NCBI GenBank assembly: GCA_015665415.1
Contig: JADFAE010000022.1
Coordinates: 1-64,000, forward strand
Length of the DNA: 64,000 bases
From: Roseobacter sp.
Lineage (GTDB): Bacteria > Pseudomonadota > Alphaproteobacteria > Rhodobacterales > Rhodobacteraceae
Direction of reading: 5' to 3'
Shown here: positions 24,083 to 32,739 of the stretch, piece after piece
Position numbering within the stretch: position 1 is the stretch's first letter
How the letters are laid out: every line of letters begins with the position of its first letter
Translations under genes and position numbers: made by a program
Notes under the pieces: model-generated
Database searches by the model: none
What the model saw: only the letters and a program-made list of their open reading frames with translations
What the model was told of the DNA's origin: nothing

Positions 24083-26179
24083 ATGACTGACGCCATCGCT
24101 TATGAGCGGGTTGGAGATATTGCGGTTCTGAAGGCGCAGAACCCGCCAGTCAACGCCCTTGGGTTTGATATTCGCAAAGGTCTGCTGGCCGGGATCGAGC
24201 GGGCGGAAAGCGAGGGGGCCAAGGCGGTGCTGATCTATGGCGATGGTCGTACCTATTTTGCCGGCGCAGACATCACCGAATTTGGCAAACCACCACAGCC
24301 GCCGCATCTGCCGGAGCTGTGCAACCGGATTGAAGCTTCGCCTTTGCTGGTGGTTTCGGCTTTGCATGGCACCGCCCTGGGGGGCGGGCTTGAGGTGGCG
24401 CTGTCATCGCATTACCGCATTGCTGTGCCGACAGCGCGGGTTGGCCTGCCTGAGGTGCATCTGGGGCTCTTGCCCGGTGCCGGTGGTACCCAGCGTCTGC
24501 CGCGGGTGGCGGGCACCGAAAAATCCCTGGAGATCATCACCTCCGGGCGACAGGTCGGCGCCAAGGAAGCACTGGAAGCAGGGATTATCGACAAGATCGA
24601 TGAAGGCGAGCCGCGCGAGATTGGTCTGGCCTATGCGCAAGAGCTGCTGGACCAGGGCGCGCCGCGCCGCGCCGTGGGCGAATTGCCCGCGCCCGAAGCG
24701 ATCGATTTTGATGCGGCCTACGGCGCGATTTTGAAAAAGGGCCGCGGCCAGTTGTCGCCTGCGACTTGCGTACGGGCCTTGCAAGCGGCCTCTGAGGCGG
24801 CGACATTTGAAGAAGGGCTGAAGCGTGAGCGCGACCTGTTCATGGAGCTGATGGGCTCGGACCAGCGCCAGGGCATGATCCATGCCTTCTTTTCGGAGCG
24901 CGCGGTCAGTAAACTGCCAGAGCTGAAAGGCGTTGCGCCGCGGGACTTGAACGCAATCGGCGTCATTGGCGGCGGCACTATGGGGGCAGGTATTGCCACT
25001 GCAGCACTGTTGGCGGGCCTGCCTGTGGTCATGCTCGAGATGACCGATGAGGCTGCTGCGGCCGCCAAAGGGCGCATCGTGGGCAATCTGCAGGGCGCGC
25101 TGAAGCGTGGCAAGATCTCCGAGGCTCAATTTGCCCAGCTGACCGAAGAGGCGCTGACACTTGCCACCGACTATGCGGCGCTCAGCGATGTGGATCTGGT
25201 GATCGAGGCCGTCTTTGAGGAGATGAGCGTCAAAAAACTGGTCTTTGGCCAGCTGGACGCGGTTTGCAAGAAAGGGGCGATCCTGGCCTCAAATACCTCT
25301 TACCTGGATGTGAATGAAATCGCGGCCTGCACATCGCGTCCTGAAGACGTGATCGGGCTGCATTTCTTCTCGCCGGCCCATGTGATGAAGCTGCTTGAGG
25401 TGGTGGTCGCAGACAAGACCTCCCCTGATGTGGTTGCCACCGGCTTTGAACTGGGCAAACGGTTGAAGAAGATCTCAGTGCGCGCCGGTGTCTGCGATGG
25501 GTTCATCGGCAACCGGATCCTGTCGACTTATCGTAAAGCGGCGGATCACATGATCCTGGATGGGGCCTCGCCTTATCAGATCGACAAGGCGCTGACAGGG
25601 TTTGGCTTTGCCATGGGGCCCTTTGCGGTGGCCGATCTGGCGGGGCTGGACATTGGCTGGGCCATGCGCAAGCGCAAGCGCGCTGAGGGTATGGATCCAC
25701 GCGAACGCGACAGCTCTTATGTCGACAAGCTGTGTGAGGCGGGCAATTTTGGTCAGAAGACGGGCAAAGGGTATTACGTTTACGAGGCGGGCAAGCGCGG
25801 CGGGACACCAAACCCGGATGTCAGTGATCTGATCGCGGCCGAACGCGCCGAACAAGGGATTACGCCACGCAGTTTCTCGGATGAGGAAATCCTGAGCCGC
25901 TACATGGCGGCCATGGTGAACGAGGCGGCTAAGGTGGTGGGTGAGGGCATCGCGCGCCGTCCTCTGGATGTCGATATGACCCTGCTCTTTGGCTATGGTT
26001 TCCCGCGTTATCGCGGCGGGCCATTGAAATGGGCCGATATTGAAGGTGTCGACAAGATCCTGGCCAATATCAAATCCTACGCGCAGGAGGATGCCTATTT
26101 CTGGGAGCCTGCTCCTCTGTTGGAAAAACTGGTGGCCGAGGGCCGCAACTTTGATGATCTGAACAAGGAAAACAGCTGA
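24083..26179 (+). CDS. Bifunctional enoyl-CoA hydratase / 3-hydroxyacyl-CoA dehydrogenase (FadB/FadJ-like)
   Basis: A 698-residue multifunctional beta-oxidation protein. The N-terminal crotonase domain (1 to about 190) has the oxyanion segment [15 protein letters not shown] and the catalytic-Glu region [20 protein letters not shown]. The 3-hydroxyacyl-CoA dehydrogenase part has the Rossmann loop [13 protein letters not shown] (about 292-304) and the catalytic His in [16 protein letters not shown] (about 425). Two C-terminal 3HCDH_C-type domains follow. It hydrates trans-2-enoyl-CoA and oxidises the 3-hydroxy product with NAD. The stop overlaps the thiolase start (TGATG), indicating a coupled pair. 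Acyl chain preference is unknown. Confidence 0.9.
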   Translation: MTDAIAYERVGDIAVLKAQNPPVNALGFDIRKGLLAGIERAESEGAKAVLIYGDGRTYFAGADITEFGKPPQPPHLPELCNRIEASPLLVVSALHGTALGGGLEVALSSHYRIAVPTARVGLPEVHLGLLPGAGGTQRLPRVAGTEKSLEIITSGRQVGAKEALEAGIIDKIDEGEPREIGLAYAQELLDQGAPRRAVGELPAPEAIDFDAAYGAILKKGRGQLSPATCVRALQAASEAATFEEGLKRERDLFMELMGSDQRQGMIHAFFSERAVSKLPELKGVAPRDLNAIGVIGGGTMGAGIATAALLAGLPVVMLEMTDEAAAAAKGRIVGNLQGALKRGKISEAQFAQLTEEALTLATDYAALSDVDLVIEAVFEEMSVKKLVFGQLDAVCKKGAILASNTSYLDVNEIAACTSRPEDVIGLHFFSPAHVMKLLEVVVADKTSPDVVATGFELGKRLKKISVRAGVCDGFIGNRILSTYRKAADHMILDGASPYQIDKALTGFGFAMGPFAVADLAGLDIGWAMRKRKRAEGMDPRERDSSYVDKLCEAGNFGQKTGKGYYVYEAGKRGGTPNPDVSDLIAAERAEQGITPRSFSDEEILSRYMAAMVNEAAKVVGEGIARRPLDVDMTLLFGYGFPRYRGGPLKWADIEGVDKILANIKSYAQEDAYFWEPAPLLEKLVAEGRNFDDLNKENS

Positions 26180-27354
26180 TGAAACAGGCCGTTATTGTCT
26201 CTGCCGCCCGCACCGGGCTGGCCAAATCCTTTCGCGGGTCCCTGAACATGACCCATGGAGCCACCATGGGCGGCCATGCCGTTGAGGCGGCGGTGGCCCG
26301 CGCCGGGCTGGAGGGCGGTGACATCGAGGATTGTGTCATCGGTTGTGGTCTGCCCGAGGGTGAAACCGGTGGCAATATCGGCCGCCAGATTGCCATTCGC
26401 GCCGGGCTGCCGGTGACCGCTTCTGGCATGACAGTGAACCGTTTTTGCTCCTCAGGTTTGCAAAGCATTGCCCTGGCGGCGCAATCGATCACCGAAGGGG
26501 GCTCTGGTGCGATGGTGGCGGGCGGCGTCGAGAGCATCTCGATGGTGCAGGCCAAGATGCGCCCGGCGGCAGACCCCTGGCTGCTGGCGCATAAGCCGGA
26601 GATCTATATGGCGATGATCGAGACCGCCGATATCGTGGCGGATCGTTATGGCATCAGCCGCGAAGAACAGGACGCCTATGGGCTGCGGAGCCAGCAGCGC
26701 ATCGCGGCGGCCCAGGCCAATGGTCTCTTTGACGATGAAATCGTGCCGATGACCACGACCATGGCCGTCAAGGACAAGGAAACCGGCGAGATCAGCAAGG
26801 TTGAGGCCGTGGTCGATCGCGATGAATGCAACCGCCCGACCACCACACTGGAGGGGTTGGCAGGTCTGGCGCCGGTGCGCGGGGAAGGCAAGTTCATCAC
26901 CGCAGGCAATGCCAGCCAACTGTCCGATGGTGCCGCTGCGGTGGTGCTGATGGACAGCAAAGAGGCCGAGCAGCGCGGGATTGAAGCCATGGGGGCTTTT
27001 AAAGGCTTCTGTGTGGCGGGCTGTGAGCCGGATGAAATGGGCATTGGTCCGGTTTTTGCGGTGCCACGGCTGTTGGAGCGCCACGGGTTGACGGTGGATG
27101 ATATCGACATCTGGGAGCTGAACGAGGCCTTTGCCAGCCAAGCGCTTTACTGCCGCAACCGGTTGGGCATCGATGACGAGAAATGCAACGTCAACGGTGG
27201 CTCGATTGCCATTGGCCACCCCTTTGGCATGACGGGTGCGCGGATGACGGGCCATATCCTGCGCGAAGGCAAACGGCGCGGGGCCAAGCTGGGCGTAGTG
27301 ACCATGTGCATTGGCGGTGGCATGGGCGCGGCTGGCTTGTTCGAGATCTACTGA
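26179..27354 (+). CDS. Acetyl-CoA C-acyltransferase (3-ketoacyl-CoA thiolase)
   Basis: A 391-residue thiolase with all catalytic residues: Cys90 in [13 protein letters not shown] (acyl-enzyme), His347 in [11 protein letters not shown] and Cys377 in [12 protein letters not shown]. It cleaves 3-ketoacyl-CoA to acetyl-CoA and the shortened acyl-CoA. It overlaps the FadB-like gene by one base and presumably forms the usual trifunctional partnership with it. The length and [11 protein letters not shown] segment are those of degradative FadA/PhaA-type enzymes. Confidence 0.9.
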   Translation: MKQAVIVSAARTGLAKSFRGSLNMTHGATMGGHAVEAAVARAGLEGGDIEDCVIGCGLPEGETGGNIGRQIAIRAGLPVTASGMTVNRFCSSGLQSIALAAQSITEGGSGAMVAGGVESISMVQAKMRPAADPWLLAHKPEIYMAMIETADIVADRYGISREEQDAYGLRSQQRIAAAQANGLFDDEIVPMTTTMAVKDKETGEISKVEAVVDRDECNRPTTTLEGLAGLAPVRGEGKFITAGNASQLSDGAAAVVLMDSKEAEQRGIEAMGAFKGFCVAGCEPDEMGIGPVFAVPRLLERHGLTVDDIDIWELNEAFASQALYCRNRLGIDDEKCNVNGGSIAIGHPFGMTGARMTGHILREGKRRGAKLGVVTMCIGGGMGAAGLFEIY

Positions 27355-27370
27355 TCGTCAAAAGGAGAAA

Positions 27371-27423
27371 GCGCGCCACGGACCCGTCGTGGGTCCATGG
27401 CGCGCGCCCGGCCTTTGGCCGGG
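27371..27423. repeat. Double-hairpin intergenic element
   Basis: Two adjacent stems fill the 96-base gap between thiolase and acyl-CoA dehydrogenase. The first has GCGCGCCA/TGGCGCGC as outer arms around GGACCC/GGGTCC with a GTCGT loop (27371-27405). The second is CCCGGCC/GGCCGGG with a TTT loop (27407-27423). No T-tract follows. Probably an mRNA-processing or stability element separating two parts of the operon. Confidence 0.55.
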
Positions 27424-27450
27424 GGCGGCTTTCGGGGAGGGAAGCACCAA

Positions 27451-28650
27451 ATGGATTTGAATTACTCGATTGAAGAGCAGGACTTTCGTGCCGAAGTACA
27501 GGAGTTTCTGGCACAGAAACTGCCCCAGGAGATGGCGCAGACCATTCGCGCGGGACGTGAGCTGGGCAAAGAGGGGCATGATCAATGGCATGCGATCCTG
27601 AATGCGCAGGGCTGGCTGGCCCCCAATTGGCCCAAGGAATTTGGCGGATGTGAATGGAACGCGGTGCAGCGCCATATCTTTGAGGAGGAAAGCTGTCGTG
27701 CCAATGCGCCCCGCATTGTTCCCTTTGGGTTGAGCATGCTGGCGCCGGTGTTGCAGAAATTCGGCTCCAAGGCGCAGCAGGATCACTATCTGCCCCGTAT
27801 TCTATCCGGAGAGGACTGGTGGTGTCAGGGCTATTCCGAGCCCGGAGCTGGATCGGATCTGGCCAGTCTCAAGACCCGCGCAGTGCGCGAGGGCGATCAC
27901 TATGTTGTCAATGGTCAGAAAACCTGGACCACCCTGGGCCAATACGCCAATTGGATCTTCTGCCTGGTGCGCACCGACCCGGAGGCCAAGCAACAGTCGG
28001 GGATCTCGTTTCTGCTGATCGACATGGATACGCCGGGCATCGAAGTCCGCCCCATCATTCTGCTGGATGGCACCCATGAGGTGAACGAGGTCTGGTTCAC
28101 GGATGTCAAAGTGCCGGTGGAGAACCTGGTGGGCGAAGAGAACATGGGCTGGACCTATGCCAAATACCTGTTGACCCATGAACGCACCAATATTGCCGGT
28201 GTCGGCTTTAGTCGCGCCGGGCTGGAGGCGGTGAAACGCATGGCGCGCAGCCAGATGCACCGGGGCCGTCCGCTGATCGAGAATGCCCATTTTGCCGCCC
28301 GGTTGGCGCGGGCCGAGATCGATCTGATGGCGATGTCGACCACCAACCTGCGCATCATCTCGCGGGCGGCTTCCGGTCAGGCACCGGGCGTCGAAAGCTC
28401 GATGCTCAAGGTGAAGGGCACCGAAATCCGGCAAGAGATCAATGACCTGGCCCGCAGGGCGGCAGGGACCTATGCGATGCCCTTTGTCTCGGAAGCGCTG
28501 GAAGGTGGCAACGAGCCCGAGGTCGGGCCCGAAGGCAGCGCCGCCGTGGCACCGCAGTATTTCAACTATCGCAAGCTCTCGATCTTTGGCGGCTCAAACG
28601 AGATCCAGAAAAACATCATTGCCAAGGTCAAGCTGGGAGGTGGGGCATGA
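27451..28650 (+). CDS. Acyl-CoA dehydrogenase, large-type subunit
   Basis: A 399-residue FAD-dependent acyl-CoA dehydrogenase. It has the flavin/substrate signature WCQGYSEPGAGSDLASLKTRA near residues 128-148, WTTLGQYANWIFCLVRTD next to it, and C-terminal KLSIFGGSNEIQKNIIAK. At the position of the usual C-terminal catalytic glutamate (YEGT in MCAD) this protein has FGGS, so the base must lie elsewhere or in the partner subunit. The real start is ATG 27451 after GGGAGGG; upstream codons run through the hairpins. It overlaps the next acyl-CoA dehydrogenase gene by ATGA, as in heteromeric alpha2beta2 enzymes of steroid and terpenoid side-chain oxidation. Confidence 0.88.
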   Translation: MDLNYSIEEQDFRAEVQEFLAQKLPQEMAQTIRAGRELGKEGHDQWHAILNAQGWLAPNWPKEFGGCEWNAVQRHIFEEESCRANAPRIVPFGLSMLAPVLQKFGSKAQQDHYLPRILSGEDWWCQGYSEPGAGSDLASLKTRAVREGDHYVVNGQKTWTTLGQYANWIFCLVRTDPEAKQQSGISFLLIDMDTPGIEVRPIILLDGTHEVNEVWFTDVKVPVENLVGEENMGWTYAKYLLTHERTNIAGVGFSRAGLEAVKRMARSQMHRGRPLIENAHFAARLARAEIDLMAMSTTNLRIISRAASGQAPGVESSMLKVKGTEIRQEINDLARRAAGTYAMPFVSEALEGGNEPEVGPEGSAAVAPQYFNYRKLSIFGGSNEIQKNIIAKVKLGGGA

Positions 28651-29789
28651 ACTTTGATCTGACAGAAGAACGCCAGATGCTGCAGGACAGCCTGCGTCGG
28701 TTTTTGCGTGACAATCAGGCGGCCTTGCAGGCCAGCACCCGCCTTGGCGATGGCGGCAGCCTGCTTGGCTTTGATGCTGAGATCTGGAGTAAACTGGCAG
28801 AGCTGGGGGTCATTGGCGCCCTGTTCAGCGAAGAGGATGGCGGCTTTGGCGGTGCGGGGTTTGACCTCACGACCGTGTTCGAGGAACTGGGCCGCGCCGG
28901 GGCCGTGGAGCCCTTGCTGGATAGCGCGATCCTGGGCGGTGGGTTGATTGCAGCCCTCGGAGATGCGGCGCAAAAACCGCTGGTCGAGGAGGTCATCGCG
29001 GGCAGCCTGCATTTGGCCCTGGCCCATGGTGAGCCCAACAGCCGTTACGATCTGGCCCAGGTAGAGACCAGGGCGACGCAGGCAGGAGATGACATCATCC
29101 TGCGCGGGCGCAAGGCGGTGGTCATCAATGCCGAGGCGGCGGACTATCTGCTGGTCTCGGCCCGTGAAAGCGGTGGGCCAAGCGAGGAAGACGGCATTTC
29201 GCTGTTTCTTGTTCCCCGCCAGACAGAGGGTGTTTCCCTGCGCGGCTATCCGCTGCTTGCGGGAGGACGCGCCGCAGAGCTGGATCTCGAGGATGTGAGC
29301 CTGCCCCAGAGCGCCCGATTGGGGGCTGCGGGGGCGGCGTATCCGGCGCTCAAACGTGCCATCAGTCGCGCCGAGGTGGCCATTGCCGCCGAGACCCTGG
29401 GGGCGATGGAAACGGCCACCAGCCTCACCCGCGACTATCTTCTGACACGGCAGCAGTTTGGTCGCCCCATCGGTAGTTTTCAGGCGCTGCAACACCGTAT
29501 GGCGACCTTGCTGATCGAGCTGGAACAGGCGCGCTCTGCAGTGATCAACGCGGCCGGGCATCTGGACGCGGATCCGGACGAACAAGCCCTGCAAATTGCA
29601 GCCGCGCGCAACCTGATTGGGCGCGCCGGTCGGCTGGTTGCGGAAGAGAGCATCCAGCTGCATGGGGGCATCGCCATGACCGAAGAATATGAGCTGGGCC
29701 ATATCGCCAAGCGCATCGTGATGGCGGATCACCGTTTTGGTGACACCGACACCCAGTTGGAGCGTTTCATTGACCACAGCGCGGCCTGA
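28647..29789 (+). CDS. Acyl-CoA dehydrogenase, second (paired) subunit
   Basis: A 380-residue acyl-CoA dehydrogenase-fold protein, diverged from the one just upstream. The central flavin motif is degenerate (LALAHGEPNSRYDLAQVETRA) while the C-terminal domain keeps RQQFGRPIGSFQALQHRMA and ESIQLHGGIAMTEEYELGHIAKR. It lacks a recognisable GGSNEIQ-like tail. ATGA coupling with the first subunit suggests that the two form one heteromeric dehydrogenase, each contributing part of the active site. This is inferred from known paired ACADs (actinobacterial FadE28-29/ChsE1-E2 type). Independent homomeric enzymes remain possible. Confidence 0.85.
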   Translation: MNFDLTEERQMLQDSLRRFLRDNQAALQASTRLGDGGSLLGFDAEIWSKLAELGVIGALFSEEDGGFGGAGFDLTTVFEELGRAGAVEPLLDSAILGGGLIAALGDAAQKPLVEEVIAGSLHLALAHGEPNSRYDLAQVETRATQAGDDIILRGRKAVVINAEAADYLLVSARESGGPSEEDGISLFLVPRQTEGVSLRGYPLLAGGRAAELDLEDVSLPQSARLGAAGAAYPALKRAISRAEVAIAAETLGAMETATSLTRDYLLTRQQFGRPIGSFQALQHRMATLLIELEQARSAVINAAGHLDADPDEQALQIAAARNLIGRAGRLVAEESIQLHGGIAMTEEYELGHIAKRIVMADHRFGDTDTQLERFIDHSAA

Positions 29790-30216
29790 CCAAAAGCCCG
29801 GGGCGGCTGACAGTACAGCACGGACCTTCATGATCGAAGATCCGGGCTGTCAGCAGTTGGTTGGCTACAAGACCGTGATTGACCGTGCCGATGGCTCTTG
29901 TCTGGTGGCGCTGGATCTGCAGCCGCAGCATCTCAATCGGCATGGGATTTTGCACGGGGGCATTGCGGCGACGCTTTTGGATGTTGTTTGTGGCAATACC
30001 GCGTCGCAGTTCTTTGACCCGGAAAACCATGCCGCCCTGGTGACGGTCTCCCTGACGCTGTCTTATGTGGCGGCCGGCCGCAGTGGTGAGGTCAGGGCAC
30101 GGGCGCGGGTGACAGGCGGCGGGGCATCGATTGCGCATGTCTTTGGCGAGCTGGTGGATGCGGATGACAGGGTGCTGACCACCGCAACTGGTGTTTTCAA
30201 AAGGCTTCGAAAATGA
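29770..30216 (+). CDS. PaaI-type hotdog-fold thioesterase
   Basis: A 148-residue hotdog protein with the PaaI signature LNRHGILHGGIAATLLDVVCG and a later strand TVSLTLSYVAAGRSGEV. It likely hydrolyses a stalled or aromatic/branched acyl-CoA to recycle CoA. I chose a TTG start at 29770 because GGAG sits seven bases upstream. The first ATG (29830) has no ribosome site and would remove about 20 residues. It overlaps the end of the second acyl-CoA dehydrogenase by 20 bases and the next hydratase by ATGA, so it belongs to the operon. Confidence 0.78.
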   Translation: MTTARPDQKPGAADSTARTFMIEDPGCQQLVGYKTVIDRADGSCLVALDLQPQHLNRHGILHGGIAATLLDVVCGNTASQFFDPENHAALVTVSLTLSYVAAGRSGEVRARARVTGGGASIAHVFGELVDADDRVLTTATGVFKRLRK

Positions 30217-30995
30217 GCAAATTGGCACGGCTGGACGACTGCGGCGACCATCTGAAGGTGGTGAACATGAATGCGGCCCGCAGGGGCGCCTTGTCTCCGG
30301 ACCTCTATGAGGTGATTGCCGAGGCCTGCATTCGGGCAGAGGAGCCGCGCATTCGCGCCATTGTACTGACCTCGCAGGGCGGTTTTTTCTGCGCTGGGGG
30401 CGATCTCAATGTGCTGATCGAGCGCCGCAATCTCAGTGAAGAGCAGCGTCGTGGTAAGGTCGATCAGCTGCATGATCTGATCCGCGGATTGCGGGCGGCA
30501 CCGGTGCCGGTGATTGCCCTGGTGGCCGGGGGCGCGGCCGGGGCCGGGGTCTCGCTGGCGCTGGCGGCGGATCTCATCATCGCCGAGACCGGCATCAAGT
30601 TCACCGCCGCCTATGTCAAAGCCGGGCTGGTGCCGGACGGTGGATTGACCGCCGCTTTGGCGCGGATGCTGCCGCGCGCCCTGGCGATGGAAATGTGTCT
30701 GTTGGCACGCCCGGTTACCGCTGAGCGCCTGGCAGAGTTGGGCGTGGTCAATCTGGTGGTAGCAGCCCCAGAGCTGGAACAGGCCGGTCAGGACCTGGTG
30801 ACGGCACTGGCTGCGGGCCCGCCTGAGGCGCAGCAGGTCATCCGCCAACTGGTGGCTGCAGCCTATGAGACAACAGAAGCGGCGCAACTGGATCGGGAGC
30901 GCGATGCCATGGCCCATGCGGCGGGGGCCTCGGAAGCGGGGGAAGGCATTGCCGCCTTTCTGGAAAAACGCGCGCCCCGCTTCGACAAGATCTGA
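30213..30995 (+). CDS. Enoyl-CoA hydratase/isomerase family protein
   Basis: A 260-residue crotonase-fold enzyme. Oxyanion-hole segments GGFFCAGGDLNVL and LVAGGAAGAGVSLALAADLIIAE are present, followed by TAAYVKAGLVPDGGLTAALARMLP. In the last, the Asp of PDGG occupies the place typical of isomerase-like members rather than the classical Glu144/Glu164 pair. Besides the hydratase domain of the FadB-like protein, this gives the operon a second crotonase, perhaps for a double bond or branch that ordinary beta-oxidation cannot handle. It is coupled to the thioesterase gene by ATGA. Confidence 0.85.
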   Translation: MSKLARLDDCGDHLKVVNMNAARRGALSPDLYEVIAEACIRAEEPRIRAIVLTSQGGFFCAGGDLNVLIERRNLSEEQRRGKVDQLHDLIRGLRAAPVPVIALVAGGAAGAGVSLALAADLIIAETGIKFTAAYVKAGLVPDGGLTAALARMLPRALAMEMCLLARPVTAERLAELGVVNLVVAAPELEQAGQDLVTALAAGPPEAQQVIRQLVAAAYETTEAAQLDRERDAMAHAAGASEAGEGIAAFLEKRAPRFDKI

Positions 30996-31047
30996 GCGCG
31001 GCCGGTCTGCCCTTTTGGGGCGTTTTGAATATTTGGGAGAACGGATT

Positions 31048-32541
31048 ATGGCGCTTTGGCATGAGATTTTGCAGAGGCAGGTTGACCTTCGACCCGATGC
31101 CCCGGCTTTTGGTGACAGTCTTGGCACCCGCTGGAGCTACCGCGAGCTGGCGGCGGCGGCGGCAGATCTGCGCCAGGTGCTGAGCGGTGCCGGGGTGGTC
31201 CCCGGCGATCGGGTGGTGGTGCTGGCAGAGAATTGCTGTGCGGTGGTGGCAGCCCTGATGGCAAGCTCGCAATGTGGAGCCGTGGCGGTGCCGGTCAATG
31301 CCCGCATGAGTGCTGTCGAAGTGGACCGGATCCTGGACCATGCCCGTCCTGCGGCGGTGCTGGTCGCAACCCAGATCCCCGGCGACCGCCAGGCCCATGC
31401 AAGCCGGTTGGGCGGCGAAGGGATTACGGGGCGTTTTGGTGAAATGCATTTGGCACACCCCTACGCCAGCTCCGGTGATGCCCCCGACGAGGTGGCGGTG
31501 TTGCTTTATACCACGGGCACCACCGGGGCCCCCAAAGGGGTGATGCTGACCCATGCCAATCTCGAATTCGGCGGCAAAGCCTCTGCTGAACTGCGCGACA
31601 TGGGACCGGAGGATGTCATTTATGGTGTGCTGCCGATGACCCATGTGTTTGGGCTGGCTTCGGTGATGACGGCAGCGCTGCATGCGGGGGCGGAGGTCTG
31701 GCTGGAGGCGCGGTTCTCGGCTGCCAAACTCTATGAAGCGCTGCAGCGCGGGGTGACCCGGCTGGCAGCGGTGCCACAGATGCATGCGCTGGTGATGCAA
31801 TTTGCCAAGGAACAGGGGCTGGAGCGGCTTGATAGCCCGGTGTTGCAATATGTCTCTTCCGGGGCTGCGCCATTGGATCCGGATTGGAAGCGGAGGGCCG
31901 AGCGCTTTTATGGCGTGGCACTGCAGAACGGCTATGGCATGACCGAGGCCACGGCTGGGGTCTGTGCCACCAAGAACAGCGAGATGGGCAACCCGGATAT
32001 CTCAGCCGGGCCGCCGCTGCCCGGGGTGGAGGTACGGATCGACGAGACGGTGGCCGGCGGCGGTGGTGGTGTTGGGGAAGTGCAATTGCGCGGTGGCAAT
32101 GTGATGCTGGGCTACTATCGCAACCCAGAAGCAACGGCCGAGGTTCTGGACCCGGACGGCTGGCTCAGCAGTGGCGATCTGGGGCGGTTGGATGACAAGG
32201 GCTTTCTGCACATCGAGGGACGCTCAAAAGAGTTGATCATCCACGGCGGGTTCAATGTCTTCCCGCCCGAGGTAGAAGCGGCTCTGAATGCCCATCCCAA
32301 GGTGGTGCAATCGGCAGTGGTTGGCCGACGCAACAAGAGCGACGAAGAGGTCCTGGCCTTTGTCGAGGTGAGCCCGCAGGATCGGCCCGAGGTGGCAGAA
32401 TTGATCCGGTTTGTGCGCCAGCAACTGGCCGGGTACAAATGCCCGTCACAGATTGTCCTGACCGAAGCTCTGCCGGCGGCTCCAACTGGCAAGATACTGA
32501 AGCACAGGTTGCTGGAGCAATTTTCTACTGATCTGCAGTGA
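31048..32541 (+). CDS. AMP-dependent acyl-CoA synthetase/ligase
   Basis: A 497-residue ANL-superfamily ligase. It has the phosphate loop LLYTTGTTGAPKGVMLTH near 150-167, the A5 motif NGYGMTEAT near 293, SGDLGRLDDKGFLHIEGRSKE near 377-397 and the C-terminal catalytic lysine in APTGKILKHRLLE (about Lys482). It activates a carboxylic acid to its CoA ester with ATP and probably feeds the operon's beta-oxidation enzymes. The start at ATG 31048 follows GGGAGA. The gene lies 52 bases after the hydratase and closes the operon. Specificity (fatty, terpenoid or aromatic acid) is not evident. Confidence 0.88.
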   Translation: MALWHEILQRQVDLRPDAPAFGDSLGTRWSYRELAAAAADLRQVLSGAGVVPGDRVVVLAENCCAVVAALMASSQCGAVAVPVNARMSAVEVDRILDHARPAAVLVATQIPGDRQAHASRLGGEGITGRFGEMHLAHPYASSGDAPDEVAVLLYTTGTTGAPKGVMLTHANLEFGGKASAELRDMGPEDVIYGVLPMTHVFGLASVMTAALHAGAEVWLEARFSAAKLYEALQRGVTRLAAVPQMHALVMQFAKEQGLERLDSPVLQYVSSGAAPLDPDWKRRAERFYGVALQNGYGMTEATAGVCATKNSEMGNPDISAGPPLPGVEVRIDETVAGGGGGVGEVQLRGGNVMLGYYRNPEATAEVLDPDGWLSSGDLGRLDDKGFLHIEGRSKELIIHGGFNVFPPEVEAALNAHPKVVQSAVVGRRNKSDEEVLAFVEVSPQDRPEVAELIRFVRQQLAGYKCPSQIVLTEALPAAPTGKILKHRLLEQFSTDLQ

Positions 32542-32572
32542 AATGTTTCACCGGACTTGCTCCGCCAAAAAA

Positions 32573-32640
32573 GCGAGGGGCTCCCGCGTCAACGAGGATC
32601 GCACCTGCGGCACGTTCACTTGCCTTGGGCCGCGCGCCGC
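32573..32640. repeat. Dispersed palindromic element, copy 2
   Basis: GCGAGGGGCTCCCGCG (32573-32588) is identical to the copy at 8960-8975. It is followed by CTTGGGCCGCGCGCCGCC, close to the start of the large stem of that copy. Here the hairpin itself is less complete (GCCGCCGGGGGCGGCGC). It lies in the 198-base gap between convergent acyl-CoA ligase and chemoreceptor genes. Confidence 0.55.
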
Positions 32641-32739
32641 CGGGGGCGGCGCAGTATCGCCTGGGGCTGAGGGCGGTGGCTGGAGGGCAAAGGCGGAGAG
32701 GCAGGGGGCTGCGCCTTTTTACAAAGGCCTTGGGAAGGA

